Below are positions 31,852 to 40,683 of a DNA stretch of 64,000 nt, piece after piece. A model generated the notes under the pieces. That model was not told where the DNA came from and ran no database searches. It saw only the letters and a program-made list of their open reading frames with translations. The position numbers were made by a program, and so were the translations under genes. Origin of the DNA: Tidjanibacter sp. (lineage in GTDB: Bacteria > Bacteroidota > Bacteroidia > Bacteroidales > Rikenellaceae); NCBI GenBank assembly GCA_017396085.1, contig JAFQNC010000029.1, positions 1 to 64,000 of the forward strand, read 5' to 3'. Each line of letters starts with the position of its first letter. The first letter of the stretch is position 1.

Positions 31852-32619
31852 ATGGGTAAAATAGTCGCCTTGGCCAACCAAAAGGGTGGCGTGGGCAAAA
31901 CAACCACGGCAATTAACCTCGCCGCAAACCTTGCCATTATGGGCAAGAAGATACTTCTTGTAGACGCCGACCCGCAGGCTAATGCCACATCGGGCCTCGG
32001 CTTCGACATCAAAAATGACGGCATCTATGAGTGCATCGTGGGCAAATGTAGTGCCACCGATGTCATCGAACAGTCGGCCGAAGTGAAGAAACTCCACGTG
32101 CTGCCCAGCAGCATTAACCTCGTGGGTGCCGATGCCGAACTAGCAGGCCTTGCCGATGGCCACTTCCGTATGAAAAAAGTGCTTGAGGAGGTGAAGGATA
32201 GTTACGACTACATCTTCATCGACTGCTCGCCGAGTCTTGGTTTTACCACCGTGAACGCCCTCGTGGCGGCCGACTCGGTGCTCATTCCCGTGCAGTGCGG
32301 CTACTTTGCACTGGAGGGACTCGGCAAACTCCTCGCCACCATCAAGATGGTCAAGAGCAAACTCAACCCTGCGCTGGAGATTGAGGGCTTCCTGATGACA
32401 ATGTATTCACGCTCACGCTTGGCCAATCAGGTTACCTTTGAGGTCAAGGAGCACTTCAAACACCTCACCTACGACACAATCATCGTGCGCAGTGTGAGGC
32501 TTGACGAGGCCCCCAGCCACGGAGTGCCCGTGATTTTGCACGATGCGGCCTCCAGCGGCAGCAAGTGCTATATGGAACTCGCCAAGGAGTTTTTGCGCCG
32601 CAACCGCAAGAGGAAATAA
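31852..32619 (+). CDS. parA: Chromosome-partitioning ATPase ParA (Soj)
   Basis: A 255-residue ParA. Deviant Walker A 'KGGVGKTTTAINLA' (about 10-23), Walker A' 'VDADPQANAT' and Walker B 'YIFIDCSPSLGFTTVNAL' are present. It dimerises on ATP, binds DNA nonspecifically and, with ParB, segregates the origin region. Length and motif spacing fit chromosomal Soj. parB follows 51 bp later, then DUF5683 and mltD, a gene order common in Bacteroidetes. No parS sequence was recognised by eye in this window. Confidence 0.97.
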   Translation: MGKIVALANQKGGVGKTTTAINLAANLAIMGKKILLVDADPQANATSGLGFDIKNDGIYECIVGKCSATDVIEQSAEVKKLHVLPSSINLVGADAELAGLADGHFRMKKVLEEVKDSYDYIFIDCSPSLGFTTVNALVAADSVLIPVQCGYFALEGLGKLLATIKMVKSKLNPALEIEGFLMTMYSRSRLANQVTFEVKEHFKHLTYDTIIVRSVRLDEAPSHGVPVILHDAASSGSKCYMELAKEFLRRNRKRK

Positions 32620-32670
32620 AAGTGGCACAGCAGACGTTATGGACAAATAAAACAGACACCAGAGAGAGAT

Positions 32671-33546
32671 ATGAAACAAAAAGGTTTAGGACGCGGCCTT
32701 AGTGCAATCCTTGAGATGGAACAATATGTGGAGGAGTTGCCCGCCGTGAGCCGTATGGAAGAGATTGACGTGGAGAGCATCATCCCCAACCCCAAGCAGC
32801 CTCGCACCATTTTTGATGACGATGCGCTGGAGGAGTTGGCCGATTCCATCGCCACCCTCGGGCTCATTCAGCCCATCACGGTGCGTAGGGAGCAGAACGG
32901 AAAGTATATCATCATCAGCGGTGAGCGCAGGTGGAGGGCTTCGCGCCTTGCGGGCCGCAAGACCATCCCTGCCTACATCCGTGAGGCCGATGACAAGGAA
33001 CTCCACGAGATGGCTCTGGTGGAGAACATCCAGCGTCAGGACCTCAATGCTATGGAGATAGCCATATCGCTCCAGAGGCTTATTGACGAGTGTGGCGTAA
33101 CGCAGGAGACTGTGGCCCAAAGGGTGGGCAAGAAACGCTCCACGGTTGCCAACTACCTCCGACTGATGACAATGTGCCCCGAGGTGCAGGCAGCCCTCAA
33201 AGCGGGCCAAATATCTATGGGCCACGCCAAGGCTATTGCTGCTGCCCCCGAGGATGCACAGCCCTCGCTGGTGAAGAAGGTGGTGAAGAAGGAGCTCTCC
33301 GTGAGGGCCACCGAGCAACTGGCACGCCGCCTTGCCGAGGGTAAGACCGCAACAACTGCCGAGGTTGCCGCCGAGGAGGAATTCCCCGAGGTTTACACCC
33401 GCATTGTGGAGCACCTTTCGAGGCTCTTGGGCGAGGACATCAAAATCAAACGCAGTGCCGATGGTAGCGGTAAGATTATAATCGGCTTTGCCGGCGACCA
33501 GCAGGTGGCCGACTTGGCTGCCAAGTTGGAAAGGCTCTCCAAGTAG
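32671..33546 (+). CDS. parB: Chromosome-partitioning protein ParB (Spo0J)
   Basis: A 291-residue ParB. N-terminal CTP-binding/ParB domain: 'NPKQPRTIFDDDALEELADSIATLGLIQPITVRR', 'YIIISGERRWRASRLAG' and 'ALVENIQRQDLNAMEIA' (the GxRRxR and ENxQR boxes). The HTH for parS recognition is around 125-180 ('TQETVAQRVGKKRSTVANYLRLM'). The C-terminal dimerisation domain ends '...VADLAAKLERLSK'. ParB loads on parS, spreads as a CTP clamp and stimulates ParA. Confidence 0.97.
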   Translation: MKQKGLGRGLSAILEMEQYVEELPAVSRMEEIDVESIIPNPKQPRTIFDDDALEELADSIATLGLIQPITVRREQNGKYIIISGERRWRASRLAGRKTIPAYIREADDKELHEMALVENIQRQDLNAMEIAISLQRLIDECGVTQETVAQRVGKKRSTVANYLRLMTMCPEVQAALKAGQISMGHAKAIAAAPEDAQPSLVKKVVKKELSVRATEQLARRLAEGKTATTAEVAAEEEFPEVYTRIVEHLSRLLGEDIKIKRSADGSGKIIIGFAGDQQVADLAAKLERLSK

Positions 33547-33620
33547 GTGGACCACAGATTGAGAGTTTACAAAAAAACACACACGAAAGAGCAGAACATT
33601 CACAGACCACATCCCCCTGT

Positions 33621-34907
33621 ATGATAAGTAGGTTTGGCAGGAACATATTACTTCGCATTTTGCTGATTGGTGCGCTTGCTGTGGTGGCACCGAGCCTTGC
33701 TGTGGCTCAGACCAACGCCCCCACGGAGCAGACCGGCGAGCAGAAGCAGACCGAGGAGAAGGGCAAGAAGAAGAGGAAGAAGAAAGAGGTGGTGGCCATT
33801 GCCGACTTCACGCAGGGCTTTGAGATTAAGTCGGGCCTGCGTCAGGTGCCCATTGTGCGCACTCCGCAGCAGGATTCGTTGGAGGCGGCCGACCTCTCGA
33901 GGCTCATCGACTCGCTGATTGTGGCAAGGGAGAGCCTTGTGCAAGACGACACCACCGCTGTGGCCACGATGCAACTGCGCATCGACTCGCTCACCACTCG
34001 CCGCAATGCTCTGCTACCAAAGGTGGCCGACTCGCTCGCTACCGACTCCACCGCATTGGCCTTGGCCGACTCGTTGGCGGCCGACACTCTCAAAAAGGAA
34101 CGCTACAACCGCATATTCCGCGACTCGCTCTCCTTCTCGCTCGTTACGGCTGTGAGTGCTGTGGTCCCCGGCTTTGCCCAACTCTATGAGGAGAACTATT
34201 GGAAGATACCGCTGGAGTATGCCGCCATTGGCGTGCCCCTCGTGGCGGGTATCAACCAGAACAAAATCTATCGCCGCTACAAGGCTGAGTATGATGTGTT
34301 GAAGGCTAACCCCAACACCACGCAGGCCGACCGCACCCCCGTGCAGACCAAGATGCTCAAACATCAGAGTTATCGCACAATGCTGTGGGGAGCAGCCATC
34401 GCATCCTATATGGGCTTCCTTGTGGACGGTGTGATGAACTACCCCTCCGACCTCTCGCACATACAAAAGGCAACAACCCTCTCGCTGGTGTGCCCCGGTG
34501 CGGGCCAAATCTACAACGGTAGTTATTGGAAACTACCCATCGTGGTGGCGGGTATGGCCTCTATGGTCTATGTGATTGACTGGAACCAGAGGGGCTACGA
34601 CCGCTTTAAGACCGCCTACGACCTCGCCACGGATGGGGACGACAACACCGTGGGCGAATTCCCCAACACCTCCGAGGAGTCGTTGCGCTCTATCAAAAAT
34701 GCCTACCGCCGAAATCGCGACCTCGCCATCATCGGCACCGTGGCTGTCTACCTTGTGCAGGTGGCCGATGCCCACATTGACGCCCATATGCAGGCCTACG
34801 ACATCAGCGACAACCTCTCAATGGAGATTCGCCCCCAACTCACCCAAACCGCAGGTCCCAACGGAATTGCCAACAACCTCGGTTTCAATATGTCCATCAA
34901 TTTCTAA
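33621..34907 (+). CDS. DUF5683 membrane protein
   Basis: A 428-residue protein with a signal-like start ('NILLRILLIGALAVVAPSLAVAQ'), a low-complexity Gln/Lys/Glu segment, then a Ser/Asp/Leu-rich stretch to about 165. The DUF5683 region has two similar halves: 'TAVSAVVPGFAQLYEENYWKIPLEYAAIGVPLVAG' and 'ATTLSLVCPGAGQIYNGSYWKLPIVVAGMASMVYVI'. Each carries the 'PGxxQxYnxxYWKlP' motif. Function is not known; it is a regular neighbour of ParAB in this phylum. Its stop abuts the mltD start codon. Confidence 0.85.
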   Translation: MISRFGRNILLRILLIGALAVVAPSLAVAQTNAPTEQTGEQKQTEEKGKKKRKKKEVVAIADFTQGFEIKSGLRQVPIVRTPQQDSLEAADLSRLIDSLIVARESLVQDDTTAVATMQLRIDSLTTRRNALLPKVADSLATDSTALALADSLAADTLKKERYNRIFRDSLSFSLVTAVSAVVPGFAQLYEENYWKIPLEYAAIGVPLVAGINQNKIYRRYKAEYDVLKANPNTTQADRTPVQTKMLKHQSYRTMLWGAAIASYMGFLVDGVMNYPSDLSHIQKATTLSLVCPGAGQIYNGSYWKLPIVVAGMASMVYVIDWNQRGYDRFKTAYDLATDGDDNTVGEFPNTSEESLRSIKNAYRRNRDLAIIGTVAVYLVQVADAHIDAHMQAYDISDNLSMEIRPQLTQTAGPNGIANNLGFNMSINF

Positions 34908-36395
34908 ATGAAAAGATTTACACTTTGCTTGGCCTTGGTGCTGGTAGCCACAACGCTTGCCCACGCCCAGAGCCTCAATGAGAACGATATTCTGAGGGCC
35001 CTCACCGAGGGCAAAAAGGAGCAGGTACCCCCAACCGAGGAAGAACTCTATGGCCCCGAAGAGGAGGCCCCTGCGGTAAAACCCCAACCTGCCCAAGCCG
35101 AGGTGGCCACTCCCAAAGCAGATGCTACCACTCCCAAGGTAGATACAGCCGCTCCCAAGGCCGAAGAGGTAATGCCTCCGACCGAAGCCGTGCCCACGAC
35201 CGAAAACACTGTGGAGCAGAAGGCGGAGCAGAGCGTGATGCCGAGGTTGGACTCTATGTTGTGTGCGTGGAGTGAGCAAAACCGCTTTATGGCCAGCGAG
35301 CAGATGCTCAATTCGCAGATTTTGGCCGACACGGTGGACCTGCCCGCAAGTAACATCCCCGACTCGGTCTATGTGGAGAGACTCAAAGCCATCGGCTCGG
35401 CCATCCCACTCGACTACAACGACATCGTGCGCAAATACATCATCTCCTACACCACCCGCAACAAACAGGTCATCAGCAACGCACTCGGTAGGGCGCAGTA
35501 CTACTTCCCCATCTTTGAGGCCGAACTTGACGCCCAGCAGATGCCTTTGGAGTTGAGGATGGTGCCGGTGATTGAGTCGGCCCTGCTGCCAAAGGCCCGC
35601 TCCAAGAAGGGGGCTGCCGGATTGTGGCAGTTTATGTATGGCACCAGCAAGGGGTATAAGTTGGAGGTCAGTTCGTTCATAGATGAGAGGTTTGACCCCG
35701 TGAAAGCCACCAATGCGGGTTGCCGTTTTCTCAAATACCTACACAACACCTATGGCGATTGGCTTCTTGCGCTGGCAGCCTACAACTGTGGCCCGGGTAA
35801 CGTGAACAAGGCTCTGCGTAGGTCAAACGGTGGTAAGACCTTCTGGGAGATTTACCCCTACCTGCCCTCCGAAACAAGGGGCTATGTGCCGGCATTTATC
35901 GCCACCACCTACGCCTTCCACTACCACAAACAACACGGCATTAACCCCATTGAGCCACCACTGCCACTGGCTACCGACACGCTCCACATCAGCCGCATTA
36001 TGCACTTCGACCAAGTGAGTAGCACCATCGGTACGCCCAAGGATGTGTTGAGGGCTCTCAATCCGCAATTCAAGCAGGATATTGTGCCTGCCGTCAGGGG
36101 GCGTAGTTACTCGCTGGTGTTGCCCGTGGGCGAGGTGGGCAAGTTTATGGACCACGAGGCGGAGATTATGGGCAAGGATACCATCTACTTGGCCGAGTAT
36201 ATGAACCCGCGCAAGAGTGGTGAGATACCCACCTTTGTGATTGATAGTAAGATACACAAGGTCAAGTCGGGCGAAAACCTCTCCATCATTGCTCGTAAGT
36301 ATGGAGTTACGGTCAAGCAGATTTGCAAGTGGAACAACATCAAAGACCCCTCAAAAATCCGTGTGGGCCAGAAGTTGGAGATTTTCCTGAAATAG
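34908..36395 (+). CDS. mltD: Membrane-bound lytic murein transglycosylase D-like with LysM domain
   Basis: A 495-residue protein starting 'MKRFTLCLALVLVATTLAHAQ' (signal peptide). A low-complexity Pro/Ala/Lys/Glu segment spans about 45-105. The SLT catalytic domain follows at about 200-340: 'VIESALLPKARSKKGAAGLWQFMYGT' (catalytic Glu in 'IESA') and 'LALAAYNCGPGNVNKALRRSNG'. One LysM at the C-terminus (about 450-495) binds peptidoglycan: 'HKVKSGENLSIIARKYGVTVKQICKWNNI'. It cuts glycan strands to anhydro-MurNAc. Start codon follows the DUF5683 stop directly, so it is translationally coupled. Confidence 0.93.
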   Translation: MKRFTLCLALVLVATTLAHAQSLNENDILRALTEGKKEQVPPTEEELYGPEEEAPAVKPQPAQAEVATPKADATTPKVDTAAPKAEEVMPPTEAVPTTENTVEQKAEQSVMPRLDSMLCAWSEQNRFMASEQMLNSQILADTVDLPASNIPDSVYVERLKAIGSAIPLDYNDIVRKYIISYTTRNKQVISNALGRAQYYFPIFEAELDAQQMPLELRMVPVIESALLPKARSKKGAAGLWQFMYGTSKGYKLEVSSFIDERFDPVKATNAGCRFLKYLHNTYGDWLLALAAYNCGPGNVNKALRRSNGGKTFWEIYPYLPSETRGYVPAFIATTYAFHYHKQHGINPIEPPLPLATDTLHISRIMHFDQVSSTIGTPKDVLRALNPQFKQDIVPAVRGRSYSLVLPVGEVGKFMDHEAEIMGKDTIYLAEYMNPRKSGEIPTFVIDSKIHKVKSGENLSIIARKYGVTVKQICKWNNIKDPSKIRVGQKLEIFLK

Positions 36396-36448
36396 AGGTC
36401 AAACGTAGGGGAGGAGTACTAATTGCAAGACCATACGGTAGGGTGTTC

Positions 36449-36476
36449 CTCAATTCTCAATTCTCAATTCTCAATT
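36449..36476. repeat. Heptanucleotide array before mnmE
   Basis: Four ctcaatt units ending three bases before the ATG of mnmE (36480), in the position of a ribosome-binding site. Confidence 0.8.
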
Positions 36477-36479
36477 CGA

Positions 36480-37823
36480 ATGTTATTTAACGACATCATA
36501 GTAGCACCTGCCACCCCCACGGGGGGAGCCATTGCCATCGTGCGCATCGAGGGCGAGGGCGCCATCGGGCTGTGCGATACCCTCTTCCGCCCCACACGTG
36601 AGGGCCTACGACTGGCCGATATGAAGGGCTACACAATGGCCCACGGACTCATCGTGGAGGGGGAGCGTAGGGTTGACGATGTGGTCGTGTCGCTCTATCG
36701 TGCGCCCCATAGTTACACGGGTGGCGATATGGTGGAGATTGCTTGCCACGGCTCGGCCTATGTGGTTGGCGAGATTGTTAGGCTCGCAGTGGAGGCCGGA
36801 GCACGCACCGCAACAGCAGGGGAGTTCACCAAGAGGGCCTTCCTTGCGGGTAAGATGGACCTCTCTCAGGCAGAGGCTGTGGCCGATGTGATTGCTGCCG
36901 ATTCGAGAGCTGCGCTCACAATGGCCGACACCCAACTGCGAGGTGCCTACTCGGCCGCACTCGCTGCCCTGCGTGGCGAACTGCTCCACTTGGCCGCACT
37001 GCTTGAACTTGAACTCGACTTCGGGGAGGAAGACGTGGAGTTTGCCGATAGGGGAGCCCTTGTGGAGTTGTTGGATAGGATTGAGAACGAAATTGTGCGA
37101 CTGAAAGACTCCTTCGCTACGGGTAATGCCATCAAGAGGGGTGTTGCGGTGGCCATAGTGGGTGCGCCCAACGTGGGTAAGAGTACCCTTCTGAATCGCA
37201 TTGTGGGCGAGGATAGGGCTATGGTGAGCGACATTGCAGGCACCACAAGGGATACCATTGAGGAGAGCGTGGCTATTGATGGTGTGATGTTCCGATTTAT
37301 CGACACCGCAGGCCTGCACGACACCGCCGATAGGCTTGAGAGTATGGGCATAGAACGCACCCGCAAGGCCCTTGGCGATGCAGGTATCGTGGTTGAGATG
37401 TTTGAGCAGGTGGGGGAGGACTTTGTGAGTGTTGTCGCAGAGCAGAAGATTGTGAGGGTGCTCAATAAGATAGACCTCCGAGCGGGGGAGAGTGCGCGTG
37501 AACTACCCGAGGGCTGGGTGGCCATCTCGGCCAAACAGGGCGTGGGCGTGGAGCAACTGCTTGTGGCCCTGCGTGGATGCGTGGATACGAGCGATGTGAT
37601 GAGGGGCGAGGCTGTGGTAAGCAATAGCCGCCACCACGAAGCCCTGCTGCGAGCCGAGGAGTCGCTTCAGAGGGCCCGCCGAGGACTCACAGACGGCCTT
37701 TCTACCGACCTTGTGGCCCAAGATGTGAGGGAGGTGCTGGAGGCCATCGGCACCATCACGGGCGAGGTGAGCAGCCAAGAAATCTTGGCCCACGTGTTCT
37801 CCAAGTTTTGCATCGGCAAATAA
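36480..37823 (+). CDS. mnmE: tRNA modification GTPase MnmE
   Basis: A 447-residue protein starting at ATG 36480 'MLFNDIIVAPATPTGGAIAIVRI', the usual start. N-terminal THF-binding-like domain (about 1-115), helical part and the inserted G domain: G1 'GAPNVGKSTLLN' (about 226), 'DIAGTTRDT' (G2), 'DTAG' (G3), and the terminal motif 'FSKFCIGK' with the conserved Cys. With MnmG it modifies U34 of tRNAs (cmnm5U). It follows the parA-mltD run on the same strand, and a glycosyltransferase follows 17 bp later. Confidence 0.97.
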   Translation: MLFNDIIVAPATPTGGAIAIVRIEGEGAIGLCDTLFRPTREGLRLADMKGYTMAHGLIVEGERRVDDVVVSLYRAPHSYTGGDMVEIACHGSAYVVGEIVRLAVEAGARTATAGEFTKRAFLAGKMDLSQAEAVADVIAADSRAALTMADTQLRGAYSAALAALRGELLHLAALLELELDFGEEDVEFADRGALVELLDRIENEIVRLKDSFATGNAIKRGVAVAIVGAPNVGKSTLLNRIVGEDRAMVSDIAGTTRDTIEESVAIDGVMFRFIDTAGLHDTADRLESMGIERTRKALGDAGIVVEMFEQVGEDFVSVVAEQKIVRVLNKIDLRAGESARELPEGWVAISAKQGVGVEQLLVALRGCVDTSDVMRGEAVVSNSRHHEALLRAEESLQRARRGLTDGLSTDLVAQDVREVLEAIGTITGEVSSQEILAHVFSKFCIGK

Positions 37824-37840
37824 TTGCATATCAGAGTATT

Positions 37841-39010
37841 ATGGGTGCAAAAGGAATAAAACTTCTTGCCATATATTTTAGGGCCGGTAGCGGCATAAAT
37901 GCCATCTACGAGCGACTCTTGGCCGGTATTGCGGCCGAGCAGAACGTGGTGGTGGATGTGCTGTGCAACGAGGTTAGTCCCAATCTGGAGCGTATGGCCG
38001 GGGTGCGCAATCGCTATGCGGTGCCATTCTCCAAAAAGATGGGCAGTTGGTACCGCAAATGTCTGCGCTGGTTTGGCACCACTCCCACCTCCGACCGTTG
38101 GAGCCGTGTGGCCGCAGAGGTAGTGGCCGAGGACTACGATGTTGTGGTGGCCATTTGTGCCGGCACACAACTAACTCCTGTGGTGTGTGGTAGGCACTTG
38201 GCCCAAAAGTTGGGCTGCAAGTTCGCCATCTATGCCGTAGACGCCATTCCCGCACCCGGTGGGTGGGTCCGCAAGAGGAACGAATATTGGGGCAAGATGC
38301 GCATAGTAAGGCGTAATTGGTCGGCTGCCGACTATGTGGCCGCTGCCAACCGATATATGTTGGAGTTCCAACTCTCCACCTTCCGACACAAAGCTGGGCT
38401 GCAAACTTCCGTACTCTATACCTCCTCGCCCGAGGAGTGGCACAACAACCCCGTCTCCAATCGCACACTGTTTCTGTACACCGGAAGTCTTTATGGCCTG
38501 CGCAATCCGGACTATCTGCTGAGGGCCTTCGGGCGTCTGTTGTCCGAGCGACCGGATGCGGAGTTGATGTTGGTGGGTATGGGCTTCAAACTGCGCAACA
38601 TAAACTCCATTCTCACCCCTGCCGAGCGTAGCCACATAACCATAGCGCCTCACACCAACAACCTCGCTCCGCTGTTTGCCGATGCGAAGGTGCTCCTCGA
38701 TATTGACGCCGACCGCAAGAAGGACCCCTTCTTGTCGAGCAAGATAGCCTCCTACCTGCGTGTGAATAGGGTGGTGGTGAGCGAAACAGGCGAGGATACC
38801 CCTTCGAGGGAACTCTTTGCCGGCTATCGTACCATTGTGCAGTGCGACCACAGTGCCGAGAGTGTCTATGAGGGACGGAAACACGCACTGGAGTTGGCCG
38901 AGAGCGATGACCTCGACTTTTCGGAGCGCAAACCCCTTGTGGAGATGTTTTCGGCCGAGAACATTGTCCCCATCTTTTTGGACGATTTAAGGCGTTTGTG
39001 TGCCCAATAG
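37841..39010 (+). CDS. Family 4-like glycosyltransferase (GT-B)
   Basis: A 389-residue protein starting at ATG 37841 'MGAKGIKLLAIYFRAGSGINAIYERLL'; an upstream in-frame ATG (37808) overlaps the end of mnmE. It has a two-Rossmann-domain GT-B fold. The C-terminal half holds 'TLFLYTGSLYGLRNPDYLLRAFGRLLSERPDAELMLVGMG', a Pfam Glycos_transf_1-type region. The 'EX7E' motif is not obvious. It may add sugar to a surface glycan; acceptor unknown. It stands 17 bp after mnmE. Confidence 0.85.
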   Translation: MGAKGIKLLAIYFRAGSGINAIYERLLAGIAAEQNVVVDVLCNEVSPNLERMAGVRNRYAVPFSKKMGSWYRKCLRWFGTTPTSDRWSRVAAEVVAEDYDVVVAICAGTQLTPVVCGRHLAQKLGCKFAIYAVDAIPAPGGWVRKRNEYWGKMRIVRRNWSAADYVAAANRYMLEFQLSTFRHKAGLQTSVLYTSSPEEWHNNPVSNRTLFLYTGSLYGLRNPDYLLRAFGRLLSERPDAELMLVGMGFKLRNINSILTPAERSHITIAPHTNNLAPLFADAKVLLDIDADRKKDPFLSSKIASYLRVNRVVVSETGEDTPSRELFAGYRTIVQCDHSAESVYEGRKHALELAESDDLDFSERKPLVEMFSAENIVPIFLDDLRRLCAQ

Positions 39011-39050
39011 GCGGCCCCAATTCTTTTTTTTGTGGGGGAGGGAAAAATGA

Positions 39051-39093
39051 CGCACCCGTAACGTTGCTGGGAACAGAGAACGTTACGGGTGCG
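39051..39093. terminator. Terminator between glycosyltransferase and porin genes
   Basis: 15-bp arms cgcacccgtaacgtt and aacgttacgggtgcg around gctgggaacagag, T-rich on the plus side, between convergent genes. Confidence 0.75.
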
Positions 39094-39113
39094 CTACTTT
39101 TATGAAATCTTCG

Positions 39114-40547
39114 TTAGAAATTAACCTCAAAACGACACGTGAGCATATTGTAGCCCACACCTACCGAGCCCTTTGCTGCGTCCACGGCTGCGGGGTCTGT
39201 GGTGGGGGCACCTGCTGCATCGTGGCCCACGATGAGCTTACCGTTGCCGTTGGCGTACTTGTTGTTCTTGACATACTGGTAGTTGAGCATCATCTTGATG
39301 TTGGGGTTCACGTAGTAGTTGAGGCCTGCGGTCCAAGCGTTGGCAGCACCGCCATAGACGCCCTGACTGTCGAGGTCCAAGCGGTCGAAGCGGGCGCACA
39401 ACTCCACATCGCCCCACGAGCGACCGGGCGTGATACGGGTGTATTTGGCACCGCCTGCATCGTAGTGCTGTCGGCCACCAAAGAGGAGGTAGCCCGCTTG
39501 GGCGTAGATGCCGTAGAAGTGTTTTGTGGAGGCACCTTTGGCCTTGCCGTTGATGTGTACGTTGTCGGCCAAATAGGCGGCCTCCCAACGCAAGCCCTTC
39601 CAGTGGCCGGCAAGTTCGGCCGTCATCATCATCTCAAAGTTTACATCGGAGATGTTGCCCGTGTCGAGATACTTCTTGCGGTTGATGTTGGTGGCATTGC
39701 GCGAGGAGATACGCACGGCACCCCACTTGGAGGGCGACATATCGGCTTTGGGAGTACGGTAGGAGGCGGCCAGACCGATGTGCAACGAGGCATCTTTCAT
39801 CTTGTAGAGGGGCCTGACGACCACCTTACCCGTGAGCGAATGGCCCGGACCACGACCAAAATCTTTGTTGTTGTCCTCCACGTTGGCTCTCACCTCGGCA
39901 TCCTCCACGGGTTGGAAGAAGAGGCCCGCTGCGGCCCAAATCACGGGGATGTTGAACTTGGCCTGCACACCAATGTGGCGTGAGGGGGCAAAGGCGGTGG
40001 CCATAGGTCGCTCGATGAATTGCAGATAGCGACTCGTGGTGTTGCGCTGCATCGAAAAGTTCTCCTTGAAGTTGCCCACTTGGAACTCAAAGTTGCGCAG
40101 ACCATCGTAGCGCATATAGGCATCTTTGAGTTCGAGCACTCCATTTGCGAGGTCCATATCCAACTCTCCATACCAATCCTTGCGCAACTGCCCCTTGATG
40201 GCGAGTCGTGCACGGCGTATGCTCACACCATCGCCAATGGGGTCGGCACCCTCGGGCTCGCCCCAAAACATTGCCCCATCGGTCTGCACCCTCACATCAA
40301 ACCAGATACGATAGTCGGCGGCCTTGTTGTAGAGCACCAAAAAACCGTCTTGGGCTTCGGCCTTCAAGGGCACGGTGCTGACCTCCAAGCCATATTGGTT
40401 TACATCCTTGCCCACGGTGTAGGCTGTGGTGGTCTGCTGACCGCCTTTGTGGTGGTGATGATGACCTCCGTGGTGCTGGGCCATTGCCCCTTGGGCTCCC
40501 CAGACGAAGGGTAGGGCCACAACCAAAAGTTGTAAAAATCTTCTCAT
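39114..40547 (-). CDS. Phosphate-selective-porin-type (OprO/P family) outer-membrane protein
   Basis: A 477-residue protein starting 'MRRFLQLLVVALPFVWGAQGAMAQ' with a signal peptide; longer frames upstream are not used. Right after cleavage is a natural His-rich stretch, 'HHGGHHHHHKGG'. The barrel has the OprO/P signature: 'IWFDVRVQTDGAMFW...GVSIRRARLAIKGQLRKDWYGELDMDLANGVLELKDAYM' region, strands ending in '...NMLTCRFEVNF' with a terminal Phe. It probably forms a 16-stranded trimeric pore for phosphate or polyphosphate, although selectivity is not read from sequence here. Confidence 0.88.
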   Translation of the reverse strand: MRRFLQLLVVALPFVWGAQGAMAQHHGGHHHHHKGGQQTTTAYTVGKDVNQYGLEVSTVPLKAEAQDGFLVLYNKAADYRIWFDVRVQTDGAMFWGEPEGADPIGDGVSIRRARLAIKGQLRKDWYGELDMDLANGVLELKDAYMRYDGLRNFEFQVGNFKENFSMQRNTTSRYLQFIERPMATAFAPSRHIGVQAKFNIPVIWAAAGLFFQPVEDAEVRANVEDNNKDFGRGPGHSLTGKVVVRPLYKMKDASLHIGLAASYRTPKADMSPSKWGAVRISSRNATNINRKKYLDTGNISDVNFEMMMTAELAGHWKGLRWEAAYLADNVHINGKAKGASTKHFYGIYAQAGYLLFGGRQHYDAGGAKYTRITPGRSWGDVELCARFDRLDLDSQGVYGGAANAWTAGLNYYVNPNIKMMLNYQYVKNNKYANGNGKLIVGHDAAGAPTTDPAAVDAAKGSVGVGYNMLTCRFEVNF

Positions 40548-40639
40548 AAGCAGTTGATTTTGTTGTTGAAAAAATATGGTTATCGCCCGTGTAGATTGCA
40601 AATTGAGTGCCGAGAGGGGGCAGTGTTGGTCGAAATTTG

Positions 40640-40647
40640 TATATTTG
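40640..40647 (+). promoter_or_regulatory. -7 box of the DUF5009 gene
   Basis: TATATTTG, about 36 bp before ATG 40684; no clear -33. Confidence 0.5.
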
Positions 40648-40683
40648 TAATCGGAATAGGACACTCAAACACCACCTACACTT

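Noticed and set aside
31852..33546. parS site near parAB
   Set aside because: No TGTTTCACGTGAAACA-like palindrome was recognised by eye in the window.
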